NCBI RefSeq assembly: GCF_002929705.1
Contig: NZ_PJIN01000004.1
Location: forward strand, 186,001-250,000
DNA: 64,000 nucleotides
Reading direction: 5' to 3'
Origin: Arthrobacter sp. N199823
GTDB taxonomy: Bacteria; Actinomycetota; Actinomycetes; Actinomycetales; Micrococcaceae
Positions 1 through 8,651 of this stretch are shown here, in pieces. A program made the translations under genes and the position numbers. Under the pieces are notes generated by a model that was not told the DNA's origin, ran no database searches, and was given only the letters and a program-made list of their open reading frames with translations. How positions within the stretch are numbered: position 1 is the first letter of the stretch; every line of letters begins with the position of its first letter.

Positions 1-425
1 AGCCAGTGTTCGACGGCGGGCGGAACGTGCGCTGGCTGTCCAACAATGGCGACTTCGAGAAGTTGACCAGTGCTTGGGAACCGGCCCGTGTGGCATATCT
101 GCAACATGGAACCGACGCTGTAACTTGGTTGACTCCTGCGCTGATCTGGCAGAAACCAGACTGGCTCGCAGGAAGCTCCACCAACAGTGGCCGCGCCCCA
201 GACGTCAGCGATTCCATGCGCTGGATCCCGCTGATCACCTACTTGCAGGTTGCCTTTGACATGTTCATGGGCGAGGCTGTCCCCGCCAGCCACGGCCATA
301 ACTTTGGCGACGTGGCGGTCCAGGCCTGGAATGGGGTCTCCCCCAGCGGCCTGGACCAACCAGCACTGGCCCGCATTCAAGCCATCATTGCGGCCTACCC
401 GTACGAAGAGTCAATGACAAATTAG
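1..425 (+). CDS. Alpha/beta-hydrolase family protein, C-terminal part
   Basis: Only the last ~140 residues are in the window; the frame is open at its left edge and ends with TAG. The segment looks like the end of the Abhydrolase_9 family (PF10081-type; usually an N-terminal block of membrane helices followed by a serine-hydrolase domain). Landmarks seen are YLQHGTDAVTW, WQKPDWL, a D-x-S-x-x-MRW block and SHGHNFGD near the end; a histidine in the last block is a plausible member of the catalytic triad, but this is inference. The substrate is unknown. The stop overlaps by 4 bases the stop of the convergent MaoC gene, so no terminator separates the two. Confidence 0.6.
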   Translation, partial: PVFDGGRNVRWLSNNGDFEKLTSAWEPARVAYLQHGTDAVTWLTPALIWQKPDWLAGSSTNSGRAPDVSDSMRWIPLITYLQVAFDMFMGEAVPASHGHNFGDVAVQAWNGVSPSGLDQPALARIQAIIAAYPYEESMTN

Positions 426-1342
426 GCGGCGGTCACGGTGCCGCTGAAATACTTTCGTGCACTGCGTGCGTTCCAGGCGGTGAACTCCGAACTCAGCCAG
501 ACGCCGTCGCTGGTCCTGTGGTCCAGGACCTCCAAAGACACGGTGGCCGGCAAGAACATGGGCGAGTCAAAGCTGATATCCCAGTTAAAGGAGTGCGGCT
601 TGGACTGCGGAACCGTGGCCAGAACGCGTGAAGCTGCATACATGCCGTGGGCAATGGAACGCCGCAGGCCCAACGCCTTCGCTGTCAGCACGCTCAGGTG
701 GATCGGATTGAAATCACCCGAGACCGCCGCATAGGCCCGCCCCGTATCAACGCCCAGCTGCCACTGCGCCGTGGGTACGGGTGGCACAAAATCAACGCGC
801 TCGGCGGCTGCCGTCGGCCTGTCCAGCGTCGGCTTGTCCAGACCGGGGAGAAAAACTCCCTTGGCTAGGTAAGTTGAAACGCCGCGCCACAACAGCTGCG
901 TACCGTCAACATTATGAATTTCCGCCACGAGCTGCACCTGCGTACCGCTTCTGTGGCCCGCCAAATCACGTGCCCAGGCCCGTACAGACAGCTCATCGGT
1001 GAACAACACCGGAGCCACGTGCTCCACCTGATTGCGCAGGTGAATCATCCCCAGAAGAGGCAGTGGAAAATCATCCTGAACCATGACAGTCATAGCCACG
1101 GGGAACGCTAAAGCGTGCAGATAGCCCGAAGGCAACAGATCGCGGGCCGGTTCCCCCATCAGGTGCGCAAACTCCGTAACCTTGGCCAGATCAGCCCGCA
1201 CACCACGAACCTCCACTGCCCGTGATGGCAGTGCCACAACAGGCTCACTGCGCAGAACTTTGCCCTTGGCGGCCATGGCCGCAGCATTGACGTACAGCTT
1301 GGACAGTGACGGCATTTCGCTCAGCAGAGTTGGCTCGCTCAT
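422..1342 (-). CDS. MaoC-family enoyl-CoA/acyl-ACP hydratase (HtdX-like)
   Basis: Predicted 306-residue hydratase acting on 2-enoyl thioesters in fatty-acid metabolism. The hydratase-2 signature SGDFNPIH lies at residues 208-215, giving the expected catalytic Asp210 and His215; the N-terminal half looks like a second, degenerate hotdog, so this is the double-hotdog form. The start is the ATG whose first four bases (ATGA) overlap the stop of the upstream two-domain FabG, with GGTGGGG just before it; a start 24 bases upstream would also be open. It is the last gene of the fadA-fabG-maoC run. The same trio (fadA2-fabG4-htdX) is known in mycobacteria, which supports the naming. Physiological substrate not determinable here. 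Confidence 0.85.
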   Translation of the reverse strand: MSEPTLLSEMPSLSKLYVNAAAMAAKGKVLRSEPVVALPSRAVEVRGVRADLAKVTEFAHLMGEPARDLLPSGYLHALAFPVAMTVMVQDDFPLPLLGMIHLRNQVEHVAPVLFTDELSVRAWARDLAGHRSGTQVQLVAEIHNVDGTQLLWRGVSTYLAKGVFLPGLDKPTLDRPTAAAERVDFVPPVPTAQWQLGVDTGRAYAAVSGDFNPIHLSVLTAKALGLRRSIAHGMYAASRVLATVPQSKPHSFNWDISFDSPMFLPATVSLEVLDHRTSDGVWLSSEFTAWNARSARKYFSGTVTAA

Positions 1343-2733
1343 TGCCCCACCATATTCTGTCCGCACACCCTCAGCACGTTTGCCGTGACCCCGGCTGCCT
1401 GAGGCTGGGCAAAGAATGCAATGGCCTCGGCCACGTCGCTGGGCTTGCCACCCTGTTGAAGGCTGTTCAGTCGTCGGGCCACTTCCCGTGTGGCGAAGGG
1501 GATCTTTGCCGTCATGTCGGTCTCAATAAAGCCAGGCGCGACGGCGTTCACGGTGCCACCTCGTTCACTCAACAACGGCGCCGTGGAACGCACCATGCCC
1601 ATGACACCTGCCTTCGAGGCTGCGTAGTTACTTTGTCCACGGTTGCCAGCTATCCCACTGGTGGAGGCAACGCTGATGATACGCGGGTTGTTAGCGAAAT
1701 CGCTGCTGGCCAAGAATGCTTCATTCATGCGCAGCTGGGAGGCGATATTGACGGCTATGACCGAATCCCATTTGGCGGCATCCATGTTGGCCAGAAGTTT
1801 ATCGCGGGTGATGCCGGCGTTATGCACCACAATATCCAACCGCCCATAACGGGAGATGGCATGCTCAAGGATCCGCTCACCGGCGTCCAGGCTGGTAATG
1901 TCCAACTGGAGCGCCGTGCCGTGGATTTCATTGGCAACGGCGGCTAGGTGATCGCCCGCTGCTGGCACGTCTACCACCAGAACAGTAGCTCCATCGCGGG
2001 CAAGTGTGCGGGCGATGGAGGCACCAATCCCCCGGGCCGCACCAGTCACAACCGCCACGGAGCCGTTCAATGGCTTGTCCCAGTCAGGTGCCGCTGTGGA
2101 ACCAGCTGAGGACGCCGTGAGGAATTGTCCGTCCACAAAGGCCGATCGGGCCGAGAGGAAGAAACGCAACGCTGCGACTGCACTGGGTGCTTGTGCGGCA
2201 ATGTCATTAGCCAACAGGATGCCGTTGGCCGTGGCTCCGGCACGCAGCTCCTTGGCCAGTGAGCGCACAATCCCATCGACACCGTTTCTAGCAGCAGCCA
2301 CTGCGGGTGCGTCGCTGATTGATGCCACACGAGAAACGGTGACCACGCGCGCGTTCTTGTTCAAGTCACGTAGCGCAGCTCCTAGGGCAAGCATGGGTGT
2401 AGACAACTGGTCCGGGTGTTCGAGTTCATCCAAGACGGCCACAATGGCACCCAACTTTTCCTTGGGCGTCGCATGCCTGCGCACATCTTGGTGCCAATCG
2501 AGCAACACCTGGGCAACGGCGTCGGCCCCTGCTCCTTGGCCTAGGACCAGGATGGGCCCCTGCACCAGAGGGCCATTGGGCGTGTAGCGGCGCAGCACGG
2601 CAGGCTGGGGCAGGCCTAGTCGCTTGGCCAAATCCTTGCCGAATCCGCGGCTGACGAATTCGGTGTACTTGTCAGTCTTTTCGTGTAGCGCGGATGTTTT
2701 GCTCTGGCTGTTCTGCTTGTTCTGCGGGCTCAT
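1339..2733 (-). CDS. Two-domain (high molecular weight) 3-oxoacyl reductase, FabG4-like
   Basis: A 464-residue SDR. Ordinary FabG is ~245 residues; here a ~215-residue N-terminal domain, flavodoxin-like in the mycobacterial FabG4 family, precedes a complete ketoreductase domain. In that domain TGAARGIG lies at residues 230-237, NAGI at 305-308, and the catalytic set Ser357, Tyr370, Lys374 is intact. It should reduce 3-oxoacyl thioesters with NAD(P)H; FabG4 prefers NADH and CoA esters. The start is the ATG 4 bases after the fadA stop, preceded by GGAAGG at 2745-2750; the frame is open much further upstream but that part is antisense-like and overlaps fadA. Its stop overlaps the MaoC start by 4 bases, so the three genes are translationally coupled. 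Confidence 0.88.
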   Translation of the reverse strand: MSPQNKQNSQSKTSALHEKTDKYTEFVSRGFGKDLAKRLGLPQPAVLRRYTPNGPLVQGPILVLGQGAGADAVAQVLLDWHQDVRRHATPKEKLGAIVAVLDELEHPDQLSTPMLALGAALRDLNKNARVVTVSRVASISDAPAVAAARNGVDGIVRSLAKELRAGATANGILLANDIAAQAPSAVAALRFFLSARSAFVDGQFLTASSAGSTAAPDWDKPLNGSVAVVTGAARGIGASIARTLARDGATVLVVDVPAAGDHLAAVANEIHGTALQLDITSLDAGERILEHAISRYGRLDIVVHNAGITRDKLLANMDAAKWDSVIAVNIASQLRMNEAFLASSDFANNPRIISVASTSGIAGNRGQSNYAASKAGVMGMVRSTAPLLSERGGTVNAVAPGFIETDMTAKIPFATREVARRLNSLQQGGKPSDVAEAIAFFAQPQAAGVTANVLRVCGQNMVGQ

Positions 2734-2737
2734 GGTT

Positions 2738-4138
2738 CTACCTGCCTTCCAGGATGGCGACAACGCCTTGGCCACCGGCAGCGCACACAGAGATGAGGCC
2801 GCGTGCCGGGCGGCCGTCCACCGGACCGCGTTCGTGGAGCATCTTTGCCAGTGACGCAACGAGGCGTCCGCCGGTGGCGGCGAAGGGGTGACCGGCTGCC
2901 AGGGAAGAACCGTTGACGTTGAGTTTGGCGCGGTCAATGGAACCGAAGGCGCCGTCCAAACCAAGACGGGTTTGCCCGAATTCTTCGTCTTCCCACGCTG
3001 CGAGGGTGCTGAGCACGGTGCCGGCAAAGGCCTCGTGGATTTCAAAGTAGTCAATGTCGGCCAGAGTCAGTCCGTTACGGGCCAGCAAACGCGGGACGGC
3101 AAAGGCCGGGGCCATGAGAAGCCCGTCCTTGCCGTGAACAAAGTCAACGGCTGCGGCTTCGCCGTCTAGTACGTCGGCCAGGATGGGCAGGTCGCGGGCG
3201 GCGGCCCATTCCTCGGAGGCCAACAGCACAGTGGAAGCCCCATCGGTAAGGGGCGTGGAGTTGCCGGCCGTCATGGTCGCGGCGTCGCCGAGTGACTTGC
3301 CGAACGCTGGCTTGAGCTTGGCGAGCTTCTCCAGGCTGGAGTCGGCGCGCATGTTCGAATCCCGGTTCAGGCCGCGGAACGGCGTGATGAGGTCATCGAA
3401 GAAGTGGTGATCGTAGGCGGCCGCAAGGTTCTTGTGGCTGGCCAGAGCAAGTTCATCCTGAGCCTGACGGGTGATATTCCACTGGGCCGTTGTCAGCGCC
3501 TGGTGCTCACCCATGGAGAGTCCCGTGCGCGGCTCGCCAGTTGAGGGTGCATCCGGTGAGAGATCCTTGGGGCGGATGCGGCTAATGATCTTTACCTTCT
3601 GGCCCATGGTCTTGGCCCGGTTCAGATCAAGCAGAATGGCCCGCAAGCCTTCGCTGACGGCAATAGGTGCATCAGATGCAGAGTCCACACCACCGGCAAT
3701 GGCGGAGTCAATCTGACCCAACTTAATTTTGTTGGAGAGACCAATCACCGCTTCCATGCCCGTAGCGCATGCTTGCTGGAGATCGTAGGCCGGGGTGGTT
3801 GCTGAGAGCGCAGAGCCGAGGACTGCTTCACGGGTGAGGTTGAAATCGCGAGAGTGCTTCAAGACTGCACCTGCTGCAACTTCACCAATCTCTTCATCGG
3901 CCAGACCAAATCGGGCCACGAGCCCGTCCAACGCTGCGGTCAGCATGTCCTGATTGGAGGAGTGAGCGTAGGCACCCCCGGAGCGTGCGAAGGGAATCCG
4001 GTTTCCACCAACAATGACTGCCTTACGCGGGGCAGCAAATAATGGGGTCGCTACTTTGCCTGTGCTGGCAGTGTCTTCACTGGCAGTTGCGCCGCGTGCT
4101 GGCTGGTTAGCTGATGCTGTTGCTTGTGGGGTCGTCAT
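2738..4138 (-). CDS. Acetyl-CoA acyltransferase (thiolase), FadA2/FadI-like
   Basis: A 466-residue thiolase that would cleave or condense 3-oxoacyl-CoA. The nucleophilic cysteine is Cys124 in QQACATGMEA, followed by HEAFA, GHPFAATGG and a second cysteine in SVCAAGGQG near the end, so the catalytic apparatus is complete. HEAFA instead of NEAFA is typical of trifunctional-enzyme beta subunits. A ~35-residue low-complexity Ala/Thr/Ser leader precedes the fold. The start is an ATG with AAGGAGA at 4144-4150; a start 21 bases upstream is possible but lacks that site. It is the first gene of the minus-strand module and faces tetR across a palindromic control region. Confidence 0.88.
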   Translation of the reverse strand: MTTPQATASANQPARGATASEDTASTGKVATPLFAAPRKAVIVGGNRIPFARSGGAYAHSSNQDMLTAALDGLVARFGLADEEIGEVAAGAVLKHSRDFNLTREAVLGSALSATTPAYDLQQACATGMEAVIGLSNKIKLGQIDSAIAGGVDSASDAPIAVSEGLRAILLDLNRAKTMGQKVKIISRIRPKDLSPDAPSTGEPRTGLSMGEHQALTTAQWNITRQAQDELALASHKNLAAAYDHHFFDDLITPFRGLNRDSNMRADSSLEKLAKLKPAFGKSLGDAATMTAGNSTPLTDGASTVLLASEEWAAARDLPILADVLDGEAAAVDFVHGKDGLLMAPAFAVPRLLARNGLTLADIDYFEIHEAFAGTVLSTLAAWEDEEFGQTRLGLDGAFGSIDRAKLNVNGSSLAAGHPFAATGGRLVASLAKMLHERGPVDGRPARGLISVCAAGGQGVVAILEGR

Positions 4139-4165
4139 GAAGCTCTCCTTCGGGAACACCGATTG

Positions 4166-4206
4166 TTACTGATACCCAGCGTACCTGATACGCTGAGTAT
4201 CGTGAA
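4166..4206. promoter_or_regulatory. Divergent promoter pair with TetR-type palindromic operator
   Basis: A 31-base imperfect palindrome, GATACCCAGCGTA (4171-4183), CCTGA, TACGCTGAGTATC (4189-4201), has one mismatch between its 13-base arms. Each arm carries TACGCT in the direction of one gene. For tetR, TTACTG at 4166-4171 and TACGCT at 4189-4194 are 17 bases apart, and the GTG start follows after 7 bases. For fadA, reading minus, TTCACG at 4206-4201 and TACGCT at 4183-4178 are also 17 apart. Symmetry, length and position fit an operator for the neighbouring TetR protein controlling both directions. The promoter assignment is inference. Confidence 0.6.
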
Positions 4207-4933
4207 CTCGTTACAGCATCGGTCGGCAGTGTCGGCCCCCTCCCCAATGCCCGGCCCCGAGAAGGCGGCCGATCCCACTACCGACGGGCGTTCGGTGCGA
4301 TGGGACGCCCACCGTGAGGAACGGCGTCGAGCATTGATCAAGGCAACGCGCCGGGCCATCCATCGACTGGGTCCCGACGCCTCCATGGAGGAGATCGCAG
4401 CCACGGCCGGAACGTCCAAGTCCGTGTTCTACCGCTACTTCGGCGACAAGTCAGGACTGCGCAATGCAGTGGGCTCAGTGGTCATCCGGCAGATGCAAGA
4501 CACCCTGACGGCCGCACGGCAAGGGGCAACTGATCCTCGCGAAGGCGTCACTGCGATGGTCTCGGCGTACCTACAGATGGCACAAACGTCCCCGAATGTG
4601 TACTTTTTTGCCACGCTCCCGTTCGACGGCGAATCCCGCCAGTCGGGTGAATTGAGCAGCTTCTTCGACAGCATCACCGCCATGATCACCGAGCCCCTGA
4701 GGCACCTACTGGGCGATCCGGAATCGCCTCTGGTGGGTTACTGGCCCCAGGCGGCGATCGGCATGGTTCGCACGGCAGGCGAATTGTGGCTCCGGAGCCC
4801 CGAAGATCCCAGCAAACCAGATTTCAACACCATGGCCGGACAGATTTCTGCCTGGCTATTCGACGGCGTGGGACAGTTTGTCTCCCCCGCCACCCCCGAC
4901 CGTTCAGCAACCGCAGCAGAAGGAAAATCATGA
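4202..4933 (+). CDS. TetR/AcrR-family transcriptional regulator
   Basis: About 243 residues from the GTG at 4202. After a Pro/Ala-rich leader of ~35 residues comes the TetR helix-turn-helix: ALIKATRRAIHRLG, then ASMEEIAATAGTSKSVFYRYFGDKSGL, the classic recognition-helix block. The remaining ~150 residues would form the ligand-binding, dimerising domain; a fatty acyl-CoA ligand is a reasonable guess from the neighbours. No ribosome binding site precedes the GTG, but a -10-like TACGCT ends 7 bases before it, which suits a leaderless mRNA; an ATG at 4247 is the alternative. The stop overlaps the start of the acyl-CoA oxidase-like gene (ATGA), so both share a transcript. Probably represses itself and the divergent fadA-fabG-maoC genes. 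Confidence 0.85.
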   Translation: MNSLQHRSAVSAPSPMPGPEKAADPTTDGRSVRWDAHREERRRALIKATRRAIHRLGPDASMEEIAATAGTSKSVFYRYFGDKSGLRNAVGSVVIRQMQDTLTAARQGATDPREGVTAMVSAYLQMAQTSPNVYFFATLPFDGESRQSGELSSFFDSITAMITEPLRHLLGDPESPLVGYWPQAAIGMVRTAGELWLRSPEDPSKPDFNTMAGQISAWLFDGVGQFVSPATPDRSATAAEGKS

Positions 4934-7005
4934 TTGACACAATGAACCCGCTGTCTCACACAGCCAGCCACGACGACGCCACCGTAGACGTCGCAGCGTT
5001 GGGTGAAGTCCTCTTGGGCCGATGGGCCGATGTCCGCCTGGAGGCGCGCAAGTTGGCCGGCCTGCCGGAACTGCATAAGGTTGAGGGCCTGAGCCACACC
5101 GAGCACCGCAAGCGGGTTTTTGCGCAGCTCGGCCTTCTGGTCGGCAAGAATGGCGTACACCGCGCCTTTCCCACAAGGCTTGGCGGCAGCGACGATCACG
5201 GCGGCAATGTTGCCGGCTTCGAGGAGCTGGTCATCGCTGACCCATCCCTGCAGATCAAGGGAGGGGTCCAGTGGGGCCTCTTCGGCTCCGCCGTGCTGCA
5301 CTTGGGCAATCAGGAACACCAGGACAAGTGGCTCCCCGGCATCATGAATCTGGACATTCCCGGTTCATTTGCCATGACAGAGATTGGTCACGGTTCCGAC
5401 GTTGCATCGATCGCCACCACTGCCACCTACGATCAGCAGTCACAAGAATTCGTCATCAATACCCCATTCCGTGCAGCCTGGAAGGAATACATCGGTAACG
5501 CAGCCGTGGACGGCCTTGCAGCCGTCGTATTCGCCCAGCTCATCACCAAGGGCGTCAACCACGGCGTTCACGCCTTCTACGTAGACCTTCGCGATCCTGA
5601 GACGAAGGAATTTTTGCCCGGCATTCAGGGACGCGATGACAGTATCAAGGGCGGACTGAACGGCATCGACAACGGCCGCCTGGCCTTCGAGAATGTCCGC
5701 ATCCCCCGCACCAATCTGCTCAACCGCTACGGTGACGTGGCCGTTGACGGCAGCTACAGCTCACCGATCGCCAGCCCCGGCCGACGATTCTTCACCATGC
5801 TCGGCACGTTGGTTCAGGGCCGCGTTTCCTTGGATGGCGCCGCAGTGGCTGCCTCCAAGGTCGCCCTGAAAATCGCCATTCAGTATGCCAGTGAGCGCCG
5901 TCAATTCAACGCCGCCTCGGATACCGAGGAAGTGGTGCTGTTGGATTACCAGCGTCACCAGCGCCGGCTCCTACCCCTGTTGGCCACCACTTATGCAGCC
6001 GCCTTTGCGCATGAGGAACTGCTGGTGAAGTTCGACGACGTCTTCTCCGGCGCGCACGACACCGATGAGGACCGTCAGGACCTGGAAACTCTGGCTGCCG
6101 CACTTAAGTCCCTGAGTACCTGGCACGCCTTGGATACCTTGCAGGAATGCCGTGAGGCTTGTGGCGGTTCCGGTTTCATGGTGGAGAACCGATTCACGTC
6201 TCTGCGTGCAGACCTTGATGTTTACGCTACATTCGAAGGCGACAACACGGTGCTGTTGCAGCTAGTCGCCAAGCGTCTGCTGGGCGATTACGGCAAGGAA
6301 TTCCGGAACCTGGACTTTGGTGTGCTGGCACGCTTTGTGGCCAACCAAGCTGCCGATCTGACCATCAACAAGACCGGCCTGCGCCAGGTGGCCCAGTTCG
6401 TGGCCGACACCGGGTCCGCCCAGAAATCCGCCAGGGCACTGAAGGATCAAGACACGCAGCATCAGATGCTGGCCGACCGTGTCCAGACCATGGTTGCTGA
6501 GGTTGCCGCAGCTCTGAAGGAAGCTGCCAAGCTGCCCAAGGACAAGGGCGCCGAAGTTTTCAACAACAACCAGAATGACCTCATTGAGGCAGCCCGCGCA
6601 CATGCGGAATTGCTGCAGTGGGAAGCGTTCACGGCAGCGCTGGACCGGATTACCGATCCCGGCACCAAGCGCGTCATGACCCGCCTGCGGGATCTGTTTG
6701 GCTTGGGCCTAATTGAAAAGCACCTGGACTGGTACTTGATGAACGGCCGCATTTCCATGCAGCGGGCACGCACCATGTCCCCGTACATCAACCGCGTGCT
6801 CGCCAAACTGCGTCCCCACGCACTGGATTTGGTGGATGCCTTCGGCTACGGACCCGAACACCTGCGCGCCACCATCGCCACAGGCATTGAGCGTGAGCGC
6901 CAGGACGAGGCTCGCGACTACTACCGCAAGCTCCGCGCCAGCTCCGAGGGCCCCATTGATGAAAAGGTCCTGATTCAGCGGGCAAAGGCCGCTTCCAAGA
7001 AGTAG
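4930..7005 (+). CDS. Acyl-CoA oxidase/dehydrogenase-family flavoprotein
   Basis: A 691-residue FAD enzyme that introduces the first double bond in acyl-CoA. Its length and motifs (TEIGHGSDV, a KGGLNGIDNGR loop, VRIPRTNLL, YASERRQF, and a ~200-residue extra C-terminal helical domain) match the acyl-CoA oxidase branch rather than short ~390-residue dehydrogenases. The catalytic base is expected at Glu436 in ATFEGDNTVL, the ACOX-type position. The start ATG overlaps the tetR stop and follows AGAAGGAAAA. In mycobacteria the same cluster carries the dehydrogenase FadE5, so this gene occupies the matching place. Whether it passes electrons to oxygen or to ETF cannot be read from sequence. Confidence 0.85.
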   Translation: MIDTMNPLSHTASHDDATVDVAALGEVLLGRWADVRLEARKLAGLPELHKVEGLSHTEHRKRVFAQLGLLVGKNGVHRAFPTRLGGSDDHGGNVAGFEELVIADPSLQIKGGVQWGLFGSAVLHLGNQEHQDKWLPGIMNLDIPGSFAMTEIGHGSDVASIATTATYDQQSQEFVINTPFRAAWKEYIGNAAVDGLAAVVFAQLITKGVNHGVHAFYVDLRDPETKEFLPGIQGRDDSIKGGLNGIDNGRLAFENVRIPRTNLLNRYGDVAVDGSYSSPIASPGRRFFTMLGTLVQGRVSLDGAAVAASKVALKIAIQYASERRQFNAASDTEEVVLLDYQRHQRRLLPLLATTYAAAFAHEELLVKFDDVFSGAHDTDEDRQDLETLAAALKSLSTWHALDTLQECREACGGSGFMVENRFTSLRADLDVYATFEGDNTVLLQLVAKRLLGDYGKEFRNLDFGVLARFVANQAADLTINKTGLRQVAQFVADTGSAQKSARALKDQDTQHQMLADRVQTMVAEVAAALKEAAKLPKDKGAEVFNNNQNDLIEAARAHAELLQWEAFTAALDRITDPGTKRVMTRLRDLFGLGLIEKHLDWYLMNGRISMQRARTMSPYINRVLAKLRPHALDLVDAFGYGPEHLRATIATGIERERQDEARDYYRKLRASSEGPIDEKVLIQRAKAASKK

Positions 7006-7020
7006 TTTCACAGGAAGTTC

Positions 7021-7051
7021 GACGGCGGCACCCAACCTGGGTGCCGCCGTC
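7021..7051 (+). terminator. Rho-independent-type hairpin after the acyl-CoA oxidase gene
   Basis: Perfect 13-base arms, GACGGCGGCACCC and GGGTGCCGCCGTC, around a 5-base AACCT loop, starting 15 bases after the stop. The following GTCTGTTG is only weakly T-rich. It also lies downstream of the convergent PKD-like gene. Confidence 0.7.
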
Positions 7052-7086
7052 GTCTGTTGAGGGTTGGGTGGGCTGGCAGCCGGTGG

Positions 7087-7986
7087 TCAGCAGCCGATGC
7101 CGTTGGGGTTGACGATGCAGTCGTCAGCGTAGAGATTGGTTTCGGCGCGCCAGACGGTGAGCGGTTGAGATGCGGAAGGGATGTTGCCTTGGCCCGGGAT
7201 AGGTAGCTCGGGTCCGCCGTTGACGGTGTAAGTGCCGTTGAAGTGGGTGATCAGGCCGATCGTGAGACGGCCGGTTTCGGTGTAGACGTGGCTGGTTTGA
7301 GTCTGTTCGCCGATTCGGTCCTTGTTCAGAGGTGCCCCGTGTATGGGAGTGGGCCCCCAAATAGTGCCGTCGCCGTAGCTCCAGGTGTAGGCGACTGGGG
7401 TGGCCGTGATGGTGACTTTTTGGCCAATCATGGTGAGGTTGAACGTTTGGGTACTGGCGTTGGCCCAAACGTTGGTTTCCTTGCCTCGGAGGGTGTGCGG
7501 GCCTGGCTGGCTGCCGAATTCTGCCGCGGCAATAGGCAAGCGCTGGAATTCACTTGCGATCTGCCCGGCTATCTCCGCGAGCAGGTCCCGCGGCTTCTCG
7601 CCAAAGACGCAGACGGGGCCGGAGTGGAACACCCAAACTGGAGATGCAGCACCTTTTAATGATGCGTACCAATAGATGGCAGTGCCGGGCTTTCCGTCCT
7701 CGCCACCGGCGAGGCATTCTGGCATGACCGTCGCACAGGTGGGGAAGATCGCTTGGTCGCCCTCGGTACACGCCACACGGGACTGGTAAATGTATTTGTC
7801 GTCCGGGCCAGTTGATGGCTGGTCGTCGGAAGTGCCTTGGTTGCCAGACTCATCGTTACCCCCGACAACAACACTGGCATCATTCCATTTTGGGATTTCA
7901 ATATCGGCCAAAGGCACAACGGACAGCGCCTGGACCACAATCAACGGAAGGAGGATACATCCATTGCCAAAAGGAATGCTATCCAT
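7087..7986 (-). CDS. Secreted PKD-like domain protein
   Basis: A 299-residue protein of unknown function. Residues ~10-25 form a hydrophobic stretch that fits a signal peptide. The C-terminal half contains a PKD-like beta-sandwich: a YTWSYGDGT block followed by SHVYTETGRLTIGL, the spacing usual for PKD strands. Four to six cysteines (RVACTEG, FPTCATVMPEC, GPVCVFG and the C-terminal DDC...GIGC) suggest extracytoplasmic disulfides. The start chosen is the ATG at 7986 with GGTGAGG 7 bases upstream; a TTG at 7992 overlapping the lipoprotein stop is the alternative. It follows a DUF6318-type lipoprotein in one operon, an arrangement I recall from Micrococcaceae; the two probably act together at the cell surface. 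Confidence 0.6.
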   Translation of the reverse strand: MDSIPFGNGCILLPLIVVQALSVVPLADIEIPKWNDASVVVGGNDESGNQGTSDDQPSTGPDDKYIYQSRVACTEGDQAIFPTCATVMPECLAGGEDGKPGTAIYWYASLKGAASPVWVFHSGPVCVFGEKPRDLLAEIAGQIASEFQRLPIAAAEFGSQPGPHTLRGKETNVWANASTQTFNLTMIGQKVTITATPVAYTWSYGDGTIWGPTPIHGAPLNKDRIGEQTQTSHVYTETGRLTIGLITHFNGTYTVNGGPELPIPGQGNIPSASQPLTVWRAETNLYADDCIVNPNGIGC

Positions 7987-7988
7987 GG

Positions 7989-8651
7989 TCAACCCTCACC
8001 AATGGGTTCCGCCGTGCGAGCCCGCCATTTTTCATCCACATAACTGGCAATAACAGTGTTGGCTCTGGCAGCTTGTTGCAGATGTTCACTCCCTCGGCTC
8101 CCGTCTGCCTTGAACGCAACGACTTTTGCCTGCTGCACCATGAGCGTTGCCTCAAAGCTGCCATCGATGGCCTCGACGAATTGACTCGTGGATTGAATGA
8201 CCGTCATCTGCCCGCCTACAATCCAGCCGCCGCCCTCGTAGAGTTGCCCGATGGGGTCGTTTATGAACGCACAGGTCTTACAGTCGGGGTCAGTGATGGC
8301 CATCATGGGATCCGAGTCACCGGTTTCGTAGACATAACTCAGGGTGGTGTACCAGTATTCTGCGAAGGCGATAAACCCCTCTTTACTGAACTCCTTGGCC
8401 TTCTCCGGGAGTGCGGGGACGGGGACATTCTCAGCTGGTCCCTTATCCGTGGCTGGCTTGTATACGGCTGCAGTGGAAGGGGTCGGTGCAGGCGTAGTAG
8501 CCGGTTCGCTAGTGGGAGGCGCTGAGACGGGCGGAGTCGTCGCCGCGGTCTTCGGCGGTGACGAGCAGCCTGCCAGAGCAAGGGCCCCTGCGATCAGAAG
8601 GGCCAGTATGACCCTGTGCTTGCCATGTTGTTCAACTGTGGTGTGGCGCAT
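7989..8651 (-). CDS. DUF6318-family lipoprotein
   Basis: A 220-residue predicted lipoprotein. The N-terminus has basic residues (HGKHR), a hydrophobic core and the lipobox LALAGC at about residue 28, so it should be lipid-anchored outside the membrane. A Pro/Thr/Ala-rich spacer (about residues 33-62) is followed by a folded domain with EYWYTTLSYVYETGD and DPDCKTCAF, features of the DUF6318 family. Function unknown. The next gene starts within or just after its stop. The promoter is probably in the 226-base gap shared with the divergent HNH gene. Confidence 0.7.
   Translation of the reverse strand: MRHTTVEQHGKHRVILALLIAGALALAGCSSPPKTAATTPPVSAPPTSEPATTPAPTPSTAAVYKPATDKGPAENVPVPALPEKAKEFSKEGFIAFAEYWYTTLSYVYETGDSDPMMAITDPDCKTCAFINDPIGQLYEGGGWIVGGQMTVIQSTSQFVEAIDGSFEATLMVQQAKVVAFKADGSRGSEHLQQAARANTVIASYVDEKWRARTAEPIGEG

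Noticed and set aside
1306-1947. 213-codon plus-strand open frame
   Set aside because: Antisense to the two-domain FabG, whose motifs are complete; no family resemblance.
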